Of a stretch of 64,000 bases of DNA, positions 39,553 to 49,070 are shown in pieces. Position 1 is the first letter of the stretch. Every line of letters starts with the position of its first letter. The notes under the pieces were generated by a model that searched no databases, had not been told where the DNA came from, and saw only the letters and a program-made list of their open reading frames with translations. The DNA lies in NCBI RefSeq assembly GCF_026262505.1, contig NC_067205.1, forward strand, positions 1,922,001 to 1,986,000. Direction: 5' to 3'. Source of the DNA: Trichomonas vaginalis G3. Its lineage: Eukaryota > Parabasalia > Trichomonadida > Trichomonadidae. The translations under genes and the position numbers were made by a program.

Positions 39553-40278
39553 CTAAAATAAAATTTTTTTACTCTTAGAACCACTCGAGGTTCTCCTTAC
39601 GGTTGTTGAGCTTGTCACCGTCAATGTGTCTGACCTTCGTCTTCTTGTTGGATTTGGAACCCATTGAATTGCGACAAGCTTGCCCATGGAGATTGAACCG
39701 CGATTCCGAAGGGTAAGGTTCAAGTGTCCCAAGTTGTTGAGGACTGGGGTAAGAACCTTGCCTGTCTCCTTGTTGCGGATTTGGTATGGGTAGGGTTGGG
39801 AAATTTCGTAAGCGTCATCGGCAACAAGGGTTGCCCAAACTTCCTCTTCTTCGTGTTTCTCTTCTTCCTCTTCTTCCTCTTCTCTTCTGTTTCTCTTCTC
39901 TTCTTCCTCGACAATTCCTTCTTCAATTCTGTGTTCACGAATTACGGTGTTGGAGGTTCTGTCCTTTCCGAGTACCTTCCAGATGGCGTCTATCTCTTCG
40001 AAGAAACGGTAGATGAGTCTGGCAAGGTCTCGGTTCTCTCTCGCGTAAATGCGCAAGGTTTCCGTCAAATCATTCAGGCATTTCTCATTGGAAGCTTGGT
40101 TCATGAGGACATCGGCTTTGAGCTTGGTCATCTCTTCCATAAGACTACTTTGGAGAGTCTTAACGGTGTTTGTCAGATGAGCTTTCAAATTCAAAATTTG
40201 AATTTGAACTGGGCGCTTGTCTGGCAACATTGAAAGGACATCTGCCATTGTGTTCGGCTTCGGTGCTTGTTCGGACAT
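39553..40278 (-). pseudogene. Coiled-coil protein with NUMOD4/HNH-type end, broken
   Basis: Residues 1-110 are helical. An acidic run (EEEEEEEEKHEEEE) follows, then WATLVADDAYEISQPYPYQI, like the NUMOD4 module of HNH homing endonucleases. An HNH-type signature lies at about 39,570-39,650. The gene stands next to the polymerase. Such nucleases spread by cutting alleles that lack them. Broken. Confidence 0.5.
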
Positions 40279-40310
40279 CGAAAAAATGAAGTGGTTTGAG
40301 AATGACGGTT

Positions 40311-40895
40311 TTACTTCAAAAAGCTTGTTATGACGGTTAAGTCATACAACAAGTTTAAAATAATATCTTGTTCTTCTTCTGAACGTTTGTTGTCTCTTCC
40401 GATAAAAGTTTCGAACATGAGAACCAAAAAACGTTTTTTGAGATTGCGGAAGAGTTCAGGCAAACGTTCATATTCTGGATATGTTGGGAGCAGTTCAAAA
40501 CATCTGAGCTGACTTTCGGACAAAATTGGGACAATGTCAGAAAATTCATCTTTGGTCGGACTGCTTGAAGGTAAGTCCCTTACATGTAAGTAGCTCTGGT
40601 AAAGTCTTCTCATTTCTGCTAACTTTTGGAGTATAGCTTCGTAGTTTAGAAGTTTTAATTTTAATTGTCTTATTCCACTCTTTACTTCTAAACGGTAACT
40701 ATCCATGAGGTCAAGAGTAGCTTTGGTAGCTTTAAGTGGAGCTATCTGTTCCTTGACTTGTGCAATTTTGGTTGCAATTGTGGTTTGAGCTCCTTCAAGT
40801 TCGCCGTCTATGTCGTTCTCAACACCTTCAACCATAGCTTGAAACTCTTCATCGGTCCATTGAGATTGGTGTGGGACGAATTTAACTTGCTTCAT
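40311..40895 (-). CDS. Coiled-coil hypothetical protein (194 aa)
   Basis: Starts MKQVKFVPHQSQWTDEEFQA. Long helices with heptads between residues 30 and 110 (TTIATKIAQVKEQIAPLKAT). Helical C terminus. Position among small structural genes suggests a virion or assembly protein. Not recognised. Confidence 0.55.
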   Translation of the reverse strand: MKQVKFVPHQSQWTDEEFQAMVEGVENDIDGELEGAQTTIATKIAQVKEQIAPLKATKATLDLMDSYRLEVKSGIRQLKLKLLNYEAILQKLAEMRRLYQSYLHVRDLPSSSPTKDEFSDIVPILSESQLRCFELLPTYPEYERLPELFRNLKKRFLVLMFETFIGRDNKRSEEEQDIILNLLYDLTVITSFLK

Positions 40896-40919
40896 TCAAA
40901 AAAGAAAAAAAAAATGTTT

Positions 40920-41204
40920 TTACTCAAAGCGTGCCATATAGATGGCTATAAGAAACTTACCAGAAGGCTTCTTCTTCACATGAGTCTTCGGCAACTTGAG
41001 AGTTCTTGTTGGAGTTGGGTCTGGAATTTCAATTCTCTCTCGAGCGCAACAACAGATGTCAGAATAACATTCCCCACTGTCTTTCTTGCCACCATAAATT
41101 GTGTATTGACCGAACTTGCATTTGCAGGAAGACCGGTCAATACAAGGTTCACAGTTGAAATAGTTGTACACAAACCTGTTGAGTACGAGTGTGAGTAAAA
41201 ACAT
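40920..41204 (-). CDS. Cys-rich small protein with hydrophobic N terminus (94 aa)
   Basis: MFLLTLVLNRFVYNYF could act as a signal peptide or anchor. Residues 18-60 carry about nine Cys (CEPCIDRSSCKCKFG ... CYSDICCC), a knottin-like density. The C terminus is basic. If secreted, it would be disulfide-bonded. Not recognised. Confidence 0.55.
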   Translation of the reverse strand: MFLLTLVLNRFVYNYFNCEPCIDRSSCKCKFGQYTIYGGKKDSGECYSDICCCARERIEIPDPTPTRTLKLPKTHVKKKPSGKFLIAIYMARFE

Positions 41205-41231
41205 AAAAAAAGTGAAGTTAAAATGAGATGT

Positions 41232-41594
41232 TTACTGAATTGGTTGGATGTCGCCTTCTGAGGTTATGAAGAACGGCTGTCCAGAGTAGTGAAGTAGTGC
41301 TCTGAGAATTTGTGTAATTCGTGGAATTGGGCTCTCACGATATGGAAGTAGTATCCAAGGACGTTTCATGAAGAACTTCAAGAGGGCTTCTTTCTTCACA
41401 TCCTTAATATCATCGAATGCAGTGCCTTCTGGAACTTGAATTGCAACACCTGTTTCAATTTCCAACTTTAAGACACTATTCTTGGACAACCAGAAGCCAA
41501 TGGACTTGCTTGGTTTGCACTTGCTGAGATATTCCTTCACGGTTTCATTTACCTCAATTAGATAAATTGCTTCGTCTAAGGGGTCAAGCTCCAT
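41232..41594 (-). CDS. Hypothetical protein (120 aa)
   Basis: Starts MELDPLDEAIYLIEVNETVK. Mixed alpha/beta composition. A related start (FDEAIYLIEL) appears on the plus strand near 52,290 beside the B2 minisatellite, so the gene and its upstream repeat array are a conserved pair. Function unknown. Confidence 0.55.
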   Translation of the reverse strand: MELDPLDEAIYLIEVNETVKEYLSKCKPSKSIGFWLSKNSVLKLEIETGVAIQVPEGTAFDDIKDVKKEALLKFFMKRPWILLPYRESPIPRITQILRALLHYSGQPFFITSEGDIQPIQ

Positions 41595-41607
41595 ACTGAG
41601 TCAGTAC

Positions 41608-41955
41608 AATATTGTACTTTTTCAAGACAATGTTGTACTTTTTCAAGACAATGTTGTACTTTTTCAAGACAATGTTGTACTTTTTCAAGACAATGTTGTA
41701 CTTTTTCAGAACAATGTTGTACTTTTTCAGAACAATGTCTCTCAAATTTGAGTACAGCTGTACTTTTTCAGAACAAGTCTTGAACTTTTTCAGAACAATG
41801 TTGTACTTTTTCAAGACAATGTTGTACTTTTTCAAGACAATGTTGACTTTTTCAGACAATGTTGTACTTTTTCAAGACAATGTTGTACTTTTTCAAGACA
41901 ATATTGTACTTTTCAAGACAATGTTGTACTTTTTCAAGACAATATTATATTGTTT
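41608..41955. repeat. 21-bp minisatellite in a divergent promoter region
   Basis: About 16 units of ACAATGTTGTACTTTTTCAA plus one base, with some degenerate copies. It lies between the divergent starts at 41,594 and 41,985. The unit encodes a seven-residue repeat in several frames; those frames are not genes. Confidence 0.95.
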
Positions 41956-41984
41956 CAGAACAAAGACGGTTAAGACACAAACGA

Positions 41985-42569
41985 ATGTCCGACGTCCCAC
42001 CTACTGAACCCGTTCCACAGCCAGAAGAACAGCATGCTCCAGCACCACAACAGGTTCCACCTCCACAAGGCTACCCACAGCAACCTCAGTTCCAACAAGG
42101 ACCTCCGAATTACTACCAATTTCCACCTCAAGGTTACTACCCACCTCAAGGTTACTACCCACCACAAGGCTTTCCAAACTACCCTCCTCAACCCATGCCT
42201 TACTTCCCTAACCCTTGGATGTTCATGTCAAACCCTCCACCCCAATTCCAATCTCAATCCCAATCGAAGAGAGACCAAGAGTTCGAAGAAGGTCTGAACC
42301 GTTTACGCAAAGAGTATGCCACAGCCCCTATGGAAGAAGACAGGCTTTCAGTCTCTTCCCTAAGGTCGACCGATTCGACTCGTACCACAGATTCGGTTCG
42401 TGACCGTGAGACTACCTCAAGCAGTCTGAGAGACTCTTCATCCTACAACCATTTACAGTTGGAGCTCTCAAGAACATGCGCAATTACGAAGGTCAGACAC
42501 CAGCTGGAGACCGTAAAACAGACGTACTCGCAAGAGCAGTCCAACTGGTCAAGACAAAGACCGAGATAG
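41985..42569 (+). CDS. Pro/Gln/Tyr-rich low-complexity protein (194 aa)
   Basis: MSDVPPTEPVPQPEEQHAPA leads into PPQGYYPPQGYYPPQGF repeats, then a Ser/Arg/Asp-rich region. Likely disordered, perhaps a surface or scaffold protein. A fragment of a related gene start (MTDVPLPECLPKPEEPTAPA) lies at 51,897-51,975. Confidence 0.55.
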   Translation: MSDVPPTEPVPQPEEQHAPAPQQVPPPQGYPQQPQFQQGPPNYYQFPPQGYYPPQGYYPPQGFPNYPPQPMPYFPNPWMFMSNPPPQFQSQSQSKRDQEFEEGLNRLRKEYATAPMEEDRLSVSSLRSTDSTRTTDSVRDRETTSSSLRDSSSYNHLQLELSRTCAITKVRHQLETVKQTYSQEQSNWSRQRPR

Positions 42570-42616
42570 TCGACTTCATTCTTGCAGCTTGCCCATACAA
42601 GTAAAAAAATAAACAA

Positions 42617-42832
42617 TTACGAGTTAAACTTTTTATTCTTTCTTTCTGAGTTGTTTAGAGCTGGTTTCTCTTGTAGAAACCTTTCGTACTCTTCCATGGT
42701 CATGTAATTGCGAATTTGGTACGCAATTCCAGGTTCGTTGTTTTTGAACCTTATGTATGTAACGCTTCCATCCTCCTCAGGGAAGTAAGCTGCTAACATC
42801 TGACCAAGTTTTCTCGGTGACTCGGAGCTCAT
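42617..42832 (-). CDS. Small hypothetical protein (71 aa)
   Basis: Starts MSSESPRKLGQMLAAYFPEE. Mixed alpha/beta, basic C terminus. The leader TTTTTATGAGC-like sequence follows the local promoter style. No family recognised. Confidence 0.5.
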   Translation of the reverse strand: MSSESPRKLGQMLAAYFPEEDGSVTYIRFKNNEPGIAYQIRNYMTMEEYERFLQEKPALNNSERKNKKFNS

Positions 42833-42883
42833 AAAAATGTCACTTTTTAAACGTTAAGTTTTTAGTCTTATTTTACCCTTTGT

Positions 42884-43078
42884 TTACCCTTTGTTTACCC
42901 TTTGTTTGTCAAGGTAGTATTGGAGTGCAATTTCTCCAAATTCTCTGTGTCGGAGTTCTTCAGCATTTTCCAAGGTGTACCTGGAGAACTCAAAGAAGTT
43001 GTCAAGAACATACTGCCATGCTGCTCTTCTGAGTTCGTCGGTATTTTGGAAGTGTTGCACCTTCGAGTCTTCGGACAT
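42884..43078 (-). CDS. Small helical protein (64 aa)
   Basis: MSEDSKVQHFQNTDELRRAA begins a helical protein. The 3' end runs into three TTTGTTTACCC direct repeats (42,876-42,906). Function unknown. Confidence 0.5.
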   Translation of the reverse strand: MSEDSKVQHFQNTDELRRAAWQYVLDNFFEFSRYTLENAEELRHREFGEIALQYYLDKQRVNKG

Positions 43079-43150
43079 GAAAAAATAACACTTTTTCTAT
43101 TAAACCGTTTACAATTTGAATTTTGTTGCTGAATTCGCAAAAATATATTT

Positions 43151-43358
43151 AGGGTAGAAGGTTAGATATAACCTCTTTTCTAACCTCTTTTCTAACCTCA
43201 TGAATTTTCATGAATTTTATACAGAAAATGCTTGTTTTGAGGTCGAGCCACTTTTGGCTCCACCGTATTCTTTCAACCAAAACTCATGAATTCGGCAAAA
43301 ATATATTTTAGGGTAGAAGGTTAGATATAACCTCTTTTCTAACCTCTTTTCTACCCTC
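43151..43358. repeat. Two palindromic spacers around a KilA-N fragment
   Basis: Copies at 43,151-43,200 and 43,310-43,358 (GGGTAGAAGGTTAGATATAA then CCTC repeats). The DNA between them contains part of a KilA-N gene with the reversed 20-bp hairpin. Confidence 0.85.
43226..43300 (-). pseudogene. KilA-N gene fragment with hairpin in orientation 2
   Basis: Minus-strand reading EFWLKEYGGAKSGSTSKQAF. Compared with 10,731-10,925 the central 20 bp (43,243-43,262) is reversed, so RATF becomes GAKS without loss of frame. Confidence 0.6.
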
Positions 43359-43441
43359 TTGAATTTGTCATGAGTTTTCCCGAAATAAAAAATAAAGTTG
43401 GTTTTTTTAAAAAAATATTTTTTTATTTTTATTGTAAGAAC

Positions 43442-44344
43442 ATGTTAGCAACAACAGCACCAAACTCCTTTAGTCATGAACCCAACTTCAATGTTAGTAG
43501 AGATGAAAAGCTTCATTCCTTCTTCATATACTTTCGAAACAAAAATCCAGAAGATAAAGCAAGAACTTTTAACAAGTAATTTAGACTGTAGTGCGAAAGA
43601 TGAAACAAATGAACAGTATCTTTATGAAATGCAGGACATTATTGACCATTTACCCAAATTGCCTGAAATCCAACAACAAAACTACTATTCCTGAATTCGA
43701 TGAAATAGAAGTCAAAGCAACTGACTCAGTAGAAATAAAGAAGTTCATACGAAAGGTAACTATGAGTTCTTGGATTTCATTGCAACCACAAAGTCATGGA
43801 CAAAGATTGCGACATGGTATATAAGAACATCTCTGACATATACAAATCTGAGTTTAAGACCTACGACAACTTTGTTTCGTTAGTTGCAAAATGTGTTGGG
43901 AAATAAGAGATAAAGATAGAGGTAAGGTATGGAACGAACAATAAAACCCGCAACTTTTGAGTTAAAGAGAGCAATTGACGCCTTAGTCATACTAGCAGGT
44001 AAGATTTCAATGTACAATGCAAAATGAACCCACAATGTTCAAAATGTAAAGCAGCAATGAGGAAATATAACTACTCCGTCAAAGAGATAGAACGTATGCG
44101 AAACGACTATGCTGACTTAAAGAAAGAAGTAGAGAAACCAGCAGAAGATAAAATGGACATGTTGACATTTCTGAACAAAAACTATCCAACAGCTGACGAT
44201 TTCCTTCTTTCAGATGTCAAGAAGAAATATAAAGAAACCTTCGGCATTGTTAAAACATTCGATGTACTGACAGAAGAAATAGAAGCTACGAAATTGTTTA
44301 GAATTTCACGAATTCACAATGTTTACCATGTAAAACGCTTATAA
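43442..44344 (+). pseudogene. Broken copy of the 321-aa island protein
   Basis: Closely matches 54,871-55,785 and 9,640-10,605, including IPSSYTFETKIQKIKQELLT and the CSKCKAAM pair. Several breaks. Flanked by palindromic spacers like its relatives. Confidence 0.85.
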
Positions 44345-44352
44345 AATAACTG

Positions 44353-44528
44353 GGGTAGAAAAGAGGTTAGATATCGGGTAGATATACCCTTCTACCCTAA
44401 AATATATTTTTATTGAATTCTGAGTAAAATTCTGAGTAAAATGACATATGGAACACGTACTTTTTCAGTAAGGACATATGGGGTAGAAATGAGGTTAGAA
44501 ATCGGGTTAGATATACCCATCTACCCTA
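44353..44528. repeat. Two palindromic spacers, GGGTAGATATACCC variant
   Basis: At 44,353-44,399 and 44,481-44,528, with GGGTAGATATACCC or GGGTTAGATATACCC as the centre. The half-sites have changed together. Confidence 0.8.
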
Positions 44529-44569
44529 AAAATATATTTTTATTGAATTCAGCACAAAACTCTTTATTT

Positions 44570-45442
44570 TTATTGACTTTTTACAATTTGAACTTTGTTC
44601 GCGTAGATGTGAATTCTGAAAGAAGTATGAGGGTCTTGTATGACTTTGTACTTCTCCCATAGTTCATGTCTGTCAAACTTACCTGCCATGGACTCTTTCA
44701 TAAGTTCCATGAAATCGTCTTCGGACAATCCAGGGAAAAGTATGATATCAGTAAGTATTCTTTTAACATCCTTACTTAAACTCTTTGCTGTCTGTACACA
44801 AATGACAACAGAGATGTTAAAGTGTCTGAGCTTCTTAAGAATTCGACACATGTCTTGTTCTCTGTTCTTTAACAAAGGATGAGAAGCAAAGTCATCTAAG
44901 ATAAGAAGACATCTGTGAGGGTAAGTCTTCCAATCGTAAGATTGCAATTTCTTCGAAATGTATTCTATCTCTTTCTGTTTGTTTCTGAAGTGTTTCTTCT
45001 CTAATATTCTCTGCATTTCCTCATTTGGGTCTTTAAACTTAGAATTGACATACTCATTTATAGCATTATACTTCAAAACTCTTCTTTGGTACTTCTTTAT
45101 CCAATCCAACAACTCAGAGTCTTTTATACATACTAGTTTTGACTTTTTTATAATATCTTTGAACGAATTGACGGTTTGGTCAAATTGACCAGAAGTACTA
45201 CAAATGACAACTAACTCATAGAATGGGTTCTTCTCATCTAGTTCTTGTTGTTGTGCAGCCATTTTAAGATAAGTGAAAGTCTTACCCGACCCAGGTGGTG
45301 CAATTAGACCTGTTATACCATTCTGAGCAAATAAGAACTTGTCATGTATAGGCTTTATCTGAGCATTTTCTAACTTCCTCTTGTTCTTCTTCAAAACATT
45401 CTCAAATTTCTTGTCAATGTCAGCAAACTTTTTTTCTAACAT
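44570..45442 (-). CDS. Packaging ATPase, family B (290 aa)
   Basis: Walker A IAPPGSGKTFTYLK near residue 60. Walker B RCLLILDDFASHP near 190. ISVVICVQTAKSLSKDVKRI follows as a sensor-like segment. A32-type ATPases move DNA into Polinton capsids. The start at 45442 fits the local promoter pattern (TTTTTCTAAAAAT before ATG) and leaves 36 bp to the divergent gene. It looks whole. A broken copy is at 51,005-51,877. Confidence 0.8.
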   Translation of the reverse strand: MLEKKFADIDKKFENVLKKNKRKLENAQIKPIHDKFLFAQNGITGLIAPPGSGKTFTYLKMAAQQQELDEKNPFYELVVICSTSGQFDQTVNSFKDIIKKSKLVCIKDSELLDWIKKYQRRVLKYNAINEYVNSKFKDPNEEMQRILEKKHFRNKQKEIEYISKKLQSYDWKTYPHRCLLILDDFASHPLLKNREQDMCRILKKLRHFNISVVICVQTAKSLSKDVKRILTDIILFPGLSEDDFMELMKESMAGKFDRHELWEKYKVIQDPHTSFRIHIYANKVQIVKSQ

Positions 45443-45478
45443 ATTTTTAGAAAAATTAAAATTTTTATCTTTTAGAAA
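45443..45478. promoter_or_regulatory. Divergent promoter region (36 bp)
   Basis: AT-rich, with TTTTTCTAAAAAT towards the ATPase and TTTTTATCTTTTAGAAA towards the plus-strand gene. Confidence 0.5.
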
Positions 45479-45934
45479 ATGTCTAGTGATTTCGCTATCT
45501 ATATTCGAGACAAGCTTTTTGACTCTAAAACTTCTGTCGACCATAAAATCTTACATAGTGTAAACAAGAAAGGTGAATTTGTTCTAAAGTTCTGTTTCTG
45601 GGAATATGACAAGAACCATAAAACATTAAGCAGAGCAGTCTTAAAATTTGTCAATGACAGACTTGTTGACAGAGATGACGCCGATTGGAAAGATGAAGTC
45701 CAACAAAAGTTCTTAGAATGCAAAGAAGACACATGCGCTGTTCTTGAAGATGAAATAGGAAACAGAATAGAAGAGCTATTAAAGGACAAAGAACTTTTAC
45801 ATAAATATGGTTCTGAGAAGTTTGACATAACTCCACCAGAGAAGAAGAAGAAGAGAGAGAAGAAAGAAAAGAAAGTAGAAGAAGAGAAGAAAGAACCTGA
45901 ACCAGTTCCAGAGAAAAAGAAATTTGACATGTAA
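45479..45934 (+). CDS. Hypothetical protein with Lys/Glu tail (151 aa)
   Basis: MSSDFAIYIRDKLFDSKTSV starts a mixed alpha/beta region of about 115 residues. Then a KKKKREKKEKKVEEEKKEPE-type charged tail. May bind DNA or act in assembly. Not recognised. Confidence 0.55.
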   Translation: MSSDFAIYIRDKLFDSKTSVDHKILHSVNKKGEFVLKFCFWEYDKNHKTLSRAVLKFVNDRLVDRDDADWKDEVQQKFLECKEDTCAVLEDEIGNRIEELLKDKELLHKYGSEKFDITPPEKKKKREKKEKKVEEEKKEPEPVPEKKKFDM

Positions 45935-45950
45935 AAATAAAATTTTATTT

Positions 45951-46370
45951 TTAGAACATTTCTGGGTCAATGTCAATGTTCTCTTCCTCTTTAGGAGCAA
46001 ACACTGGCTTAGACTCTAAAATCTTTTTACCCAATTTACCTTGAACTTCAACTATCTTAGACTCATAATATTCATAGTCGTCTGCTTTCTTTGGTTCATA
46101 AGGTATAACAAGTTTGTATGCTTTGCCTTCTTTAAGGTTTGAAAACCTTCTGTCAAAATTTTCTTTGACTGCTAACAAACCTTCTATGTCTAAGTCTTCA
46201 AATTTCGCACCATTTTTAGTCACAATAGCAAACTTAACTGGTTCGATGTTCCAAACTTTGTCAAATGTAGACTTTTCAAAATGGTAGAAGTAAACATTCA
46301 AATAAGCGAATGGGTCTAGTTCTTCTTTGACTTCTGTCATGTACTTGTTGACTGAAATATATTTCGTCAT
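45951..46370 (-). CDS. Hypothetical protein (139 aa)
   Basis: MTKYISVNKYMTEVKEELDP starts a compact alpha/beta protein with an acidic end (NIDIDPEMF). It could be a single-stranded-DNA-binding or replication accessory protein given the helicase next door; no motif proves this. Confidence 0.5.
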   Translation of the reverse strand: MTKYISVNKYMTEVKEELDPFAYLNVYFYHFEKSTFDKVWNIEPVKFAIVTKNGAKFEDLDIEGLLAVKENFDRRFSNLKEGKAYKLVIPYEPKKADDYEYYESKIVEVQGKLGKKILESKPVFAPKEEENIDIDPEMF

Positions 46371-46405
46371 CTTTTCTATCGGATAAAAAAATATTTTTTT
46401 TAAAT

Positions 46406-47640
46406 TTACTCAGAAAAATTTTTCTTTGTATATACGCCGTTCTGAACATCTAAAAGACTTTTGACATTTGCCAAGAATGTACGTTTAGAAGCTGCCATAT
46501 AACCATACTCTTGACAATATTGTTTATATGAATCGTACAATGACCTTTCATCTAAACACTCAAAGTCAGTTTCATCTATAAACAGTTCATATACACTCTT
46601 GTTTGCTTCTAACAATGTTTGTCTCTCTTCGGTATATGGAATTTGTCTTGGATTGAACTTTGAAATATCTAATGTCATGAAATATGAGAACAAGTGGTTG
46701 TAAAAGTTAGGTGTCAAAGTTTCTGCTAAGTCGTCAAAATATTCTGTATCTTGCATATGAGAATCTGACGTTCTGACAACTACATATCTTCTGTCAGAAC
46801 TTTCTAACTTCATCGGAACGGCATTGTTTGAAACCATGACGAAGTTTGCAACATTTTCACAAACTCTTTGGTCTTTATATTTCTTTCAACAACTCCAACT
46901 TTGTCTGTTATAAGACTCTTCAAAGCATCTGAGTTCAAAACTTTTGTTGTATCTATACTTTGAAGTTCGTTACATACTATAAGTTTCATATTCTCTATTG
47001 AAGAGTTAAATTACCGCAGATGTTTTCTAAGTTTGTCATATTCGGGTTCGAATAGCCCTCTAACAGTTTGCATAAGATATCTGTAAAGAATGTGTTCTTA
47101 CCTGTTCCTTGTTTTCCAATTATAATGAGAGCAGTTTCATTTTTAGCACTTGGATGTTGTAAGATGTTTGCAAACCAACATAAGATATACTCATAACTCT
47201 TTCGTTTCCATTGCATATAATTTCTTTGACATGGTCTAACCAAGCTTCTATAATATTTTCTTTCCATTCTACTTGTTCGTATTTATATCCAGTGAAGATA
47301 GAATAGAAGTTTGGAGAAGGTGTATAGAACTTTATACCACGAACTGAAAAATCTTCTAACTTTGACAATAAGATATCCCAAGCATCTAACATCTTCATAC
47401 CAACTTGTACGACTTTTATTTTCTTAAGTTTCTGTCTACATTCTTGTTCTGAAACTATTGTTGCTCTTGGTTTGTTAAAGACAACATCCCATTCTTTCAT
47501 AATAACATTCTGGGGCAGAGTCGACATAAATGACTAAACGTTTCAAATTCTCGACTGCTTTGTTATAGTCTCTAAATGGACACATATTTCTGAACGCTTG
47601 GAAGTCATAAAAATCTGAAACATCTATTCTGTACATTTTT
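46406..47640 (-). pseudogene. SF3/D5-like helicase, broken
   Basis: Walker A segment IIGKQGTGKNTFFTDIL at about 47,100, typical of virus SF3 helicases. C-terminal region SSDRRYVVVRTSDS and DISKFNPRQIPYT. It would unwind DNA ahead of the polymerase. About three breaks. The fragment at 7908-8440 is a relative. Confidence 0.7.
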
Positions 47641-47664
47641 ATAAAAATAAAAAAAAATATTTTT

Positions 47665-47958
47665 TTATTCTTGACTTTGTTGTTGCATTTGTTCCATTTG
47701 TTGCATTTGTTGTTCTTGAGCTATTTGTTGTTGAAGTTGTTCTTGTAATACAATACTTTCACCAGTTGCATCTTCCAATTCGAAACTTTCTGCCGTCATT
47801 GACAAATACATAGGACATAAAAGTTTTACAGGAACAAAGTTTGCGTCAACTAAGGTTAAGTTTATGTTTGCTAAAGTGTTTGAGTTTACTAAAGCTGAAA
47901 ACTCTGCATTCGAATGAACAATAGGCAAACCAGCAGAGAAAGTGTTGTTTATACGCAT
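47665..47958 (-). CDS. Hypothetical protein with Gln-rich tail (97 aa)
   Basis: Beta-like N-terminal part (NTLANINLTLVDANFVPVKL) and a QQQIAQEQQMQQMEQMQQQ tail. Sequence upstream to about 48,010 may have belonged to it. Possibly structural. Confidence 0.45.
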   Translation of the reverse strand: MRINNTFSAGLPIVHSNAEFSALVNSNTLANINLTLVDANFVPVKLLCPMYLSMTAESFELEDATGESIVLQEQLQQQIAQEQQMQQMEQMQQQSQE

Positions 47959-48011
47959 GAGTATCTTTTGGTCATAGTAGTTTCTGTCGACATTCGAATA
48001 ACACTTTGAAC

Positions 48012-48470
48012 CTAAGTTTGAAACAATATATAAATTGGTGTACTTAAAGTCAATGGAACAGACATTCCTTGTATGACACCTTTTCCTGTTATAGGAAACT
48101 GTTGGTAGTAAAAACCAGATATAAGTTTTGTATTATAGCTCATATCGTTTATAGTAAACTCAGTCGGACATCCAAACATAATGAAACCTGCTCTAGTTGC
48201 AGCACATGTTACATCCGTCCTTAAAGTATTAAATAAGTCAACAAAACCTGTTGGTGGTATATCTGAGTAAGTATCTTCAAAGAAGTATTTTTTACCATTC
48301 ACAACAACAAAGTCTTCTGGTGTCAAAAGAGCAAAACAGGCTTTAGTCGTCATCGTGTTTAAGGTCAGTTTACAATATCGTCCTTGAGGACTTTGTAAGT
48401 TTGTTGTTATAGAATTATATGACTCAGGGTTTTTAGTCGTAATAGTATAAACCACTATGTCTTCTGCCAT
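48012..48470 (-). CDS. Minor capsid (penton-like) candidate (152 aa)
   Basis: MAEDIVVYTITTKNPESYNS starts a beta-rich protein of single-jelly-roll size (PQGRYCKLTLNTMTTKACFA, then PITGKGVIQGMSVPLTLSTP). Polinton penton proteins have this size and lie near the major capsid gene. Assignment by size, composition and place. Confidence 0.45.
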   Translation of the reverse strand: MAEDIVVYTITTKNPESYNSITTNLQSPQGRYCKLTLNTMTTKACFALLTPEDFVVVNGKKYFFEDTYSDIPPTGFVDLFNTLRTDVTCAATRAGFIMFGCPTEFTINDMSYNTKLISGFYYQQFPITGKGVIQGMSVPLTLSTPIYILFQT

Positions 48471-48474
48471 TTAC

Positions 48475-48750
48475 TTAGCAAGTAAATTTTAATGAAATGT
48501 TGTGGTCGTCAAATATTTTTATGACGTCTGGGAAACTATATTTTAAGTTCAACGTTTCACCTCCTTTCATAACGTATATCTTGTCAATGACATTGTATGA
48601 AACACCACAGCAACTAACGTCGGGTTCTATTTCTTTGATGTTTATATCGTCTGCCTCTGTCAAAAGTTTCAATAGTTCTTTCAAAACTTCATGAGGTGCA
48701 ATGACATATGAGTTCACTTTTACAGGGTTGTGTTCGACCAAGTTTAACAT
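48475..48750 (-). CDS. Conserved SCCG-motif protein (91 aa)
   Basis: MLNLVEHNPVKVNSYVIAPH leads to EPDVSCCGVSYNVIDKIYVM, also found in family A at 14,191-14,659. Its ATG overlaps the stop of the upstream gene (TAATG), suggesting linked expression. Conserved between families, so probably important, but no function known. Confidence 0.6.
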   Translation of the reverse strand: MLNLVEHNPVKVNSYVIAPHEVLKELLKLLTEADDINIKEIEPDVSCCGVSYNVIDKIYVMKGGETLNLKYSFPDVIKIFDDHNISLKFTC

Positions 48751-49052
48751 TATACCCAAAGCCTGACAAATCTTCTCCTGAGTTTTAAGTTTGTCTTTAA
48801 GTTGTGGTAGTCGTTTCGAATATCTGCAACAGAACTTAAATCTCTGCTAACTTCAGGATATGTTGGTTCTTTTACAGGAACTATTGTTATACCATCTTCG
48901 TCTTCGTATGGTTTCCCCACTTCAACATCTCTTTCTTTGACATTGACAACAACACTTTGACTGTTTGTTTGAGTTGGTGAATTTAACTTCACATCTGCCA
49001 CCGCCATTAAACCTTTTGAAACACTTACGCTTCTATTTTTCGGAAATGACAT
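48750..49052 (-). CDS. Hypothetical protein (100 aa)
   Basis: Start at 49052 gives MSFPKNRSVSVSKGLMAVAD, 18 bp from a divergent start. Mostly hydrophilic with an acidic middle (VGKPYEDEDGI) and a basic end. It shares the TAATG overlap with the next gene. Confidence 0.5.
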   Translation of the reverse strand: MSFPKNRSVSVSKGLMAVADVKLNSPTQTNSQSVVVNVKERDVEVGKPYEDEDGITIVPVKEPTYPEVSRDLSSVADIRNDYHNLKTNLKLRRRFVRLWV

Positions 49053-49070
49053 TTTACTTAGAATAAAAAG
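49053..49070. promoter_or_regulatory. Divergent mini-promoter
   Basis: 18 bp TTTACTTAGAATAAAAAG between start codons, similar to those at 13,697 and 33,448. Confidence 0.55.

Noticed and set aside
39724-40233. Long plus-strand frame opposite the coiled-coil/NUMOD4 gene
   Set aside because: It is antisense to the acidic/coiled-coil coding region, and its Phe/Leu-rich run is the complement of the Glu codon run.
41584-42007. Frames of YFFKTML or KKYNIVL repeats on both strands
   Set aside because: They are readings of the 21-bp minisatellite, open in several frames at once.
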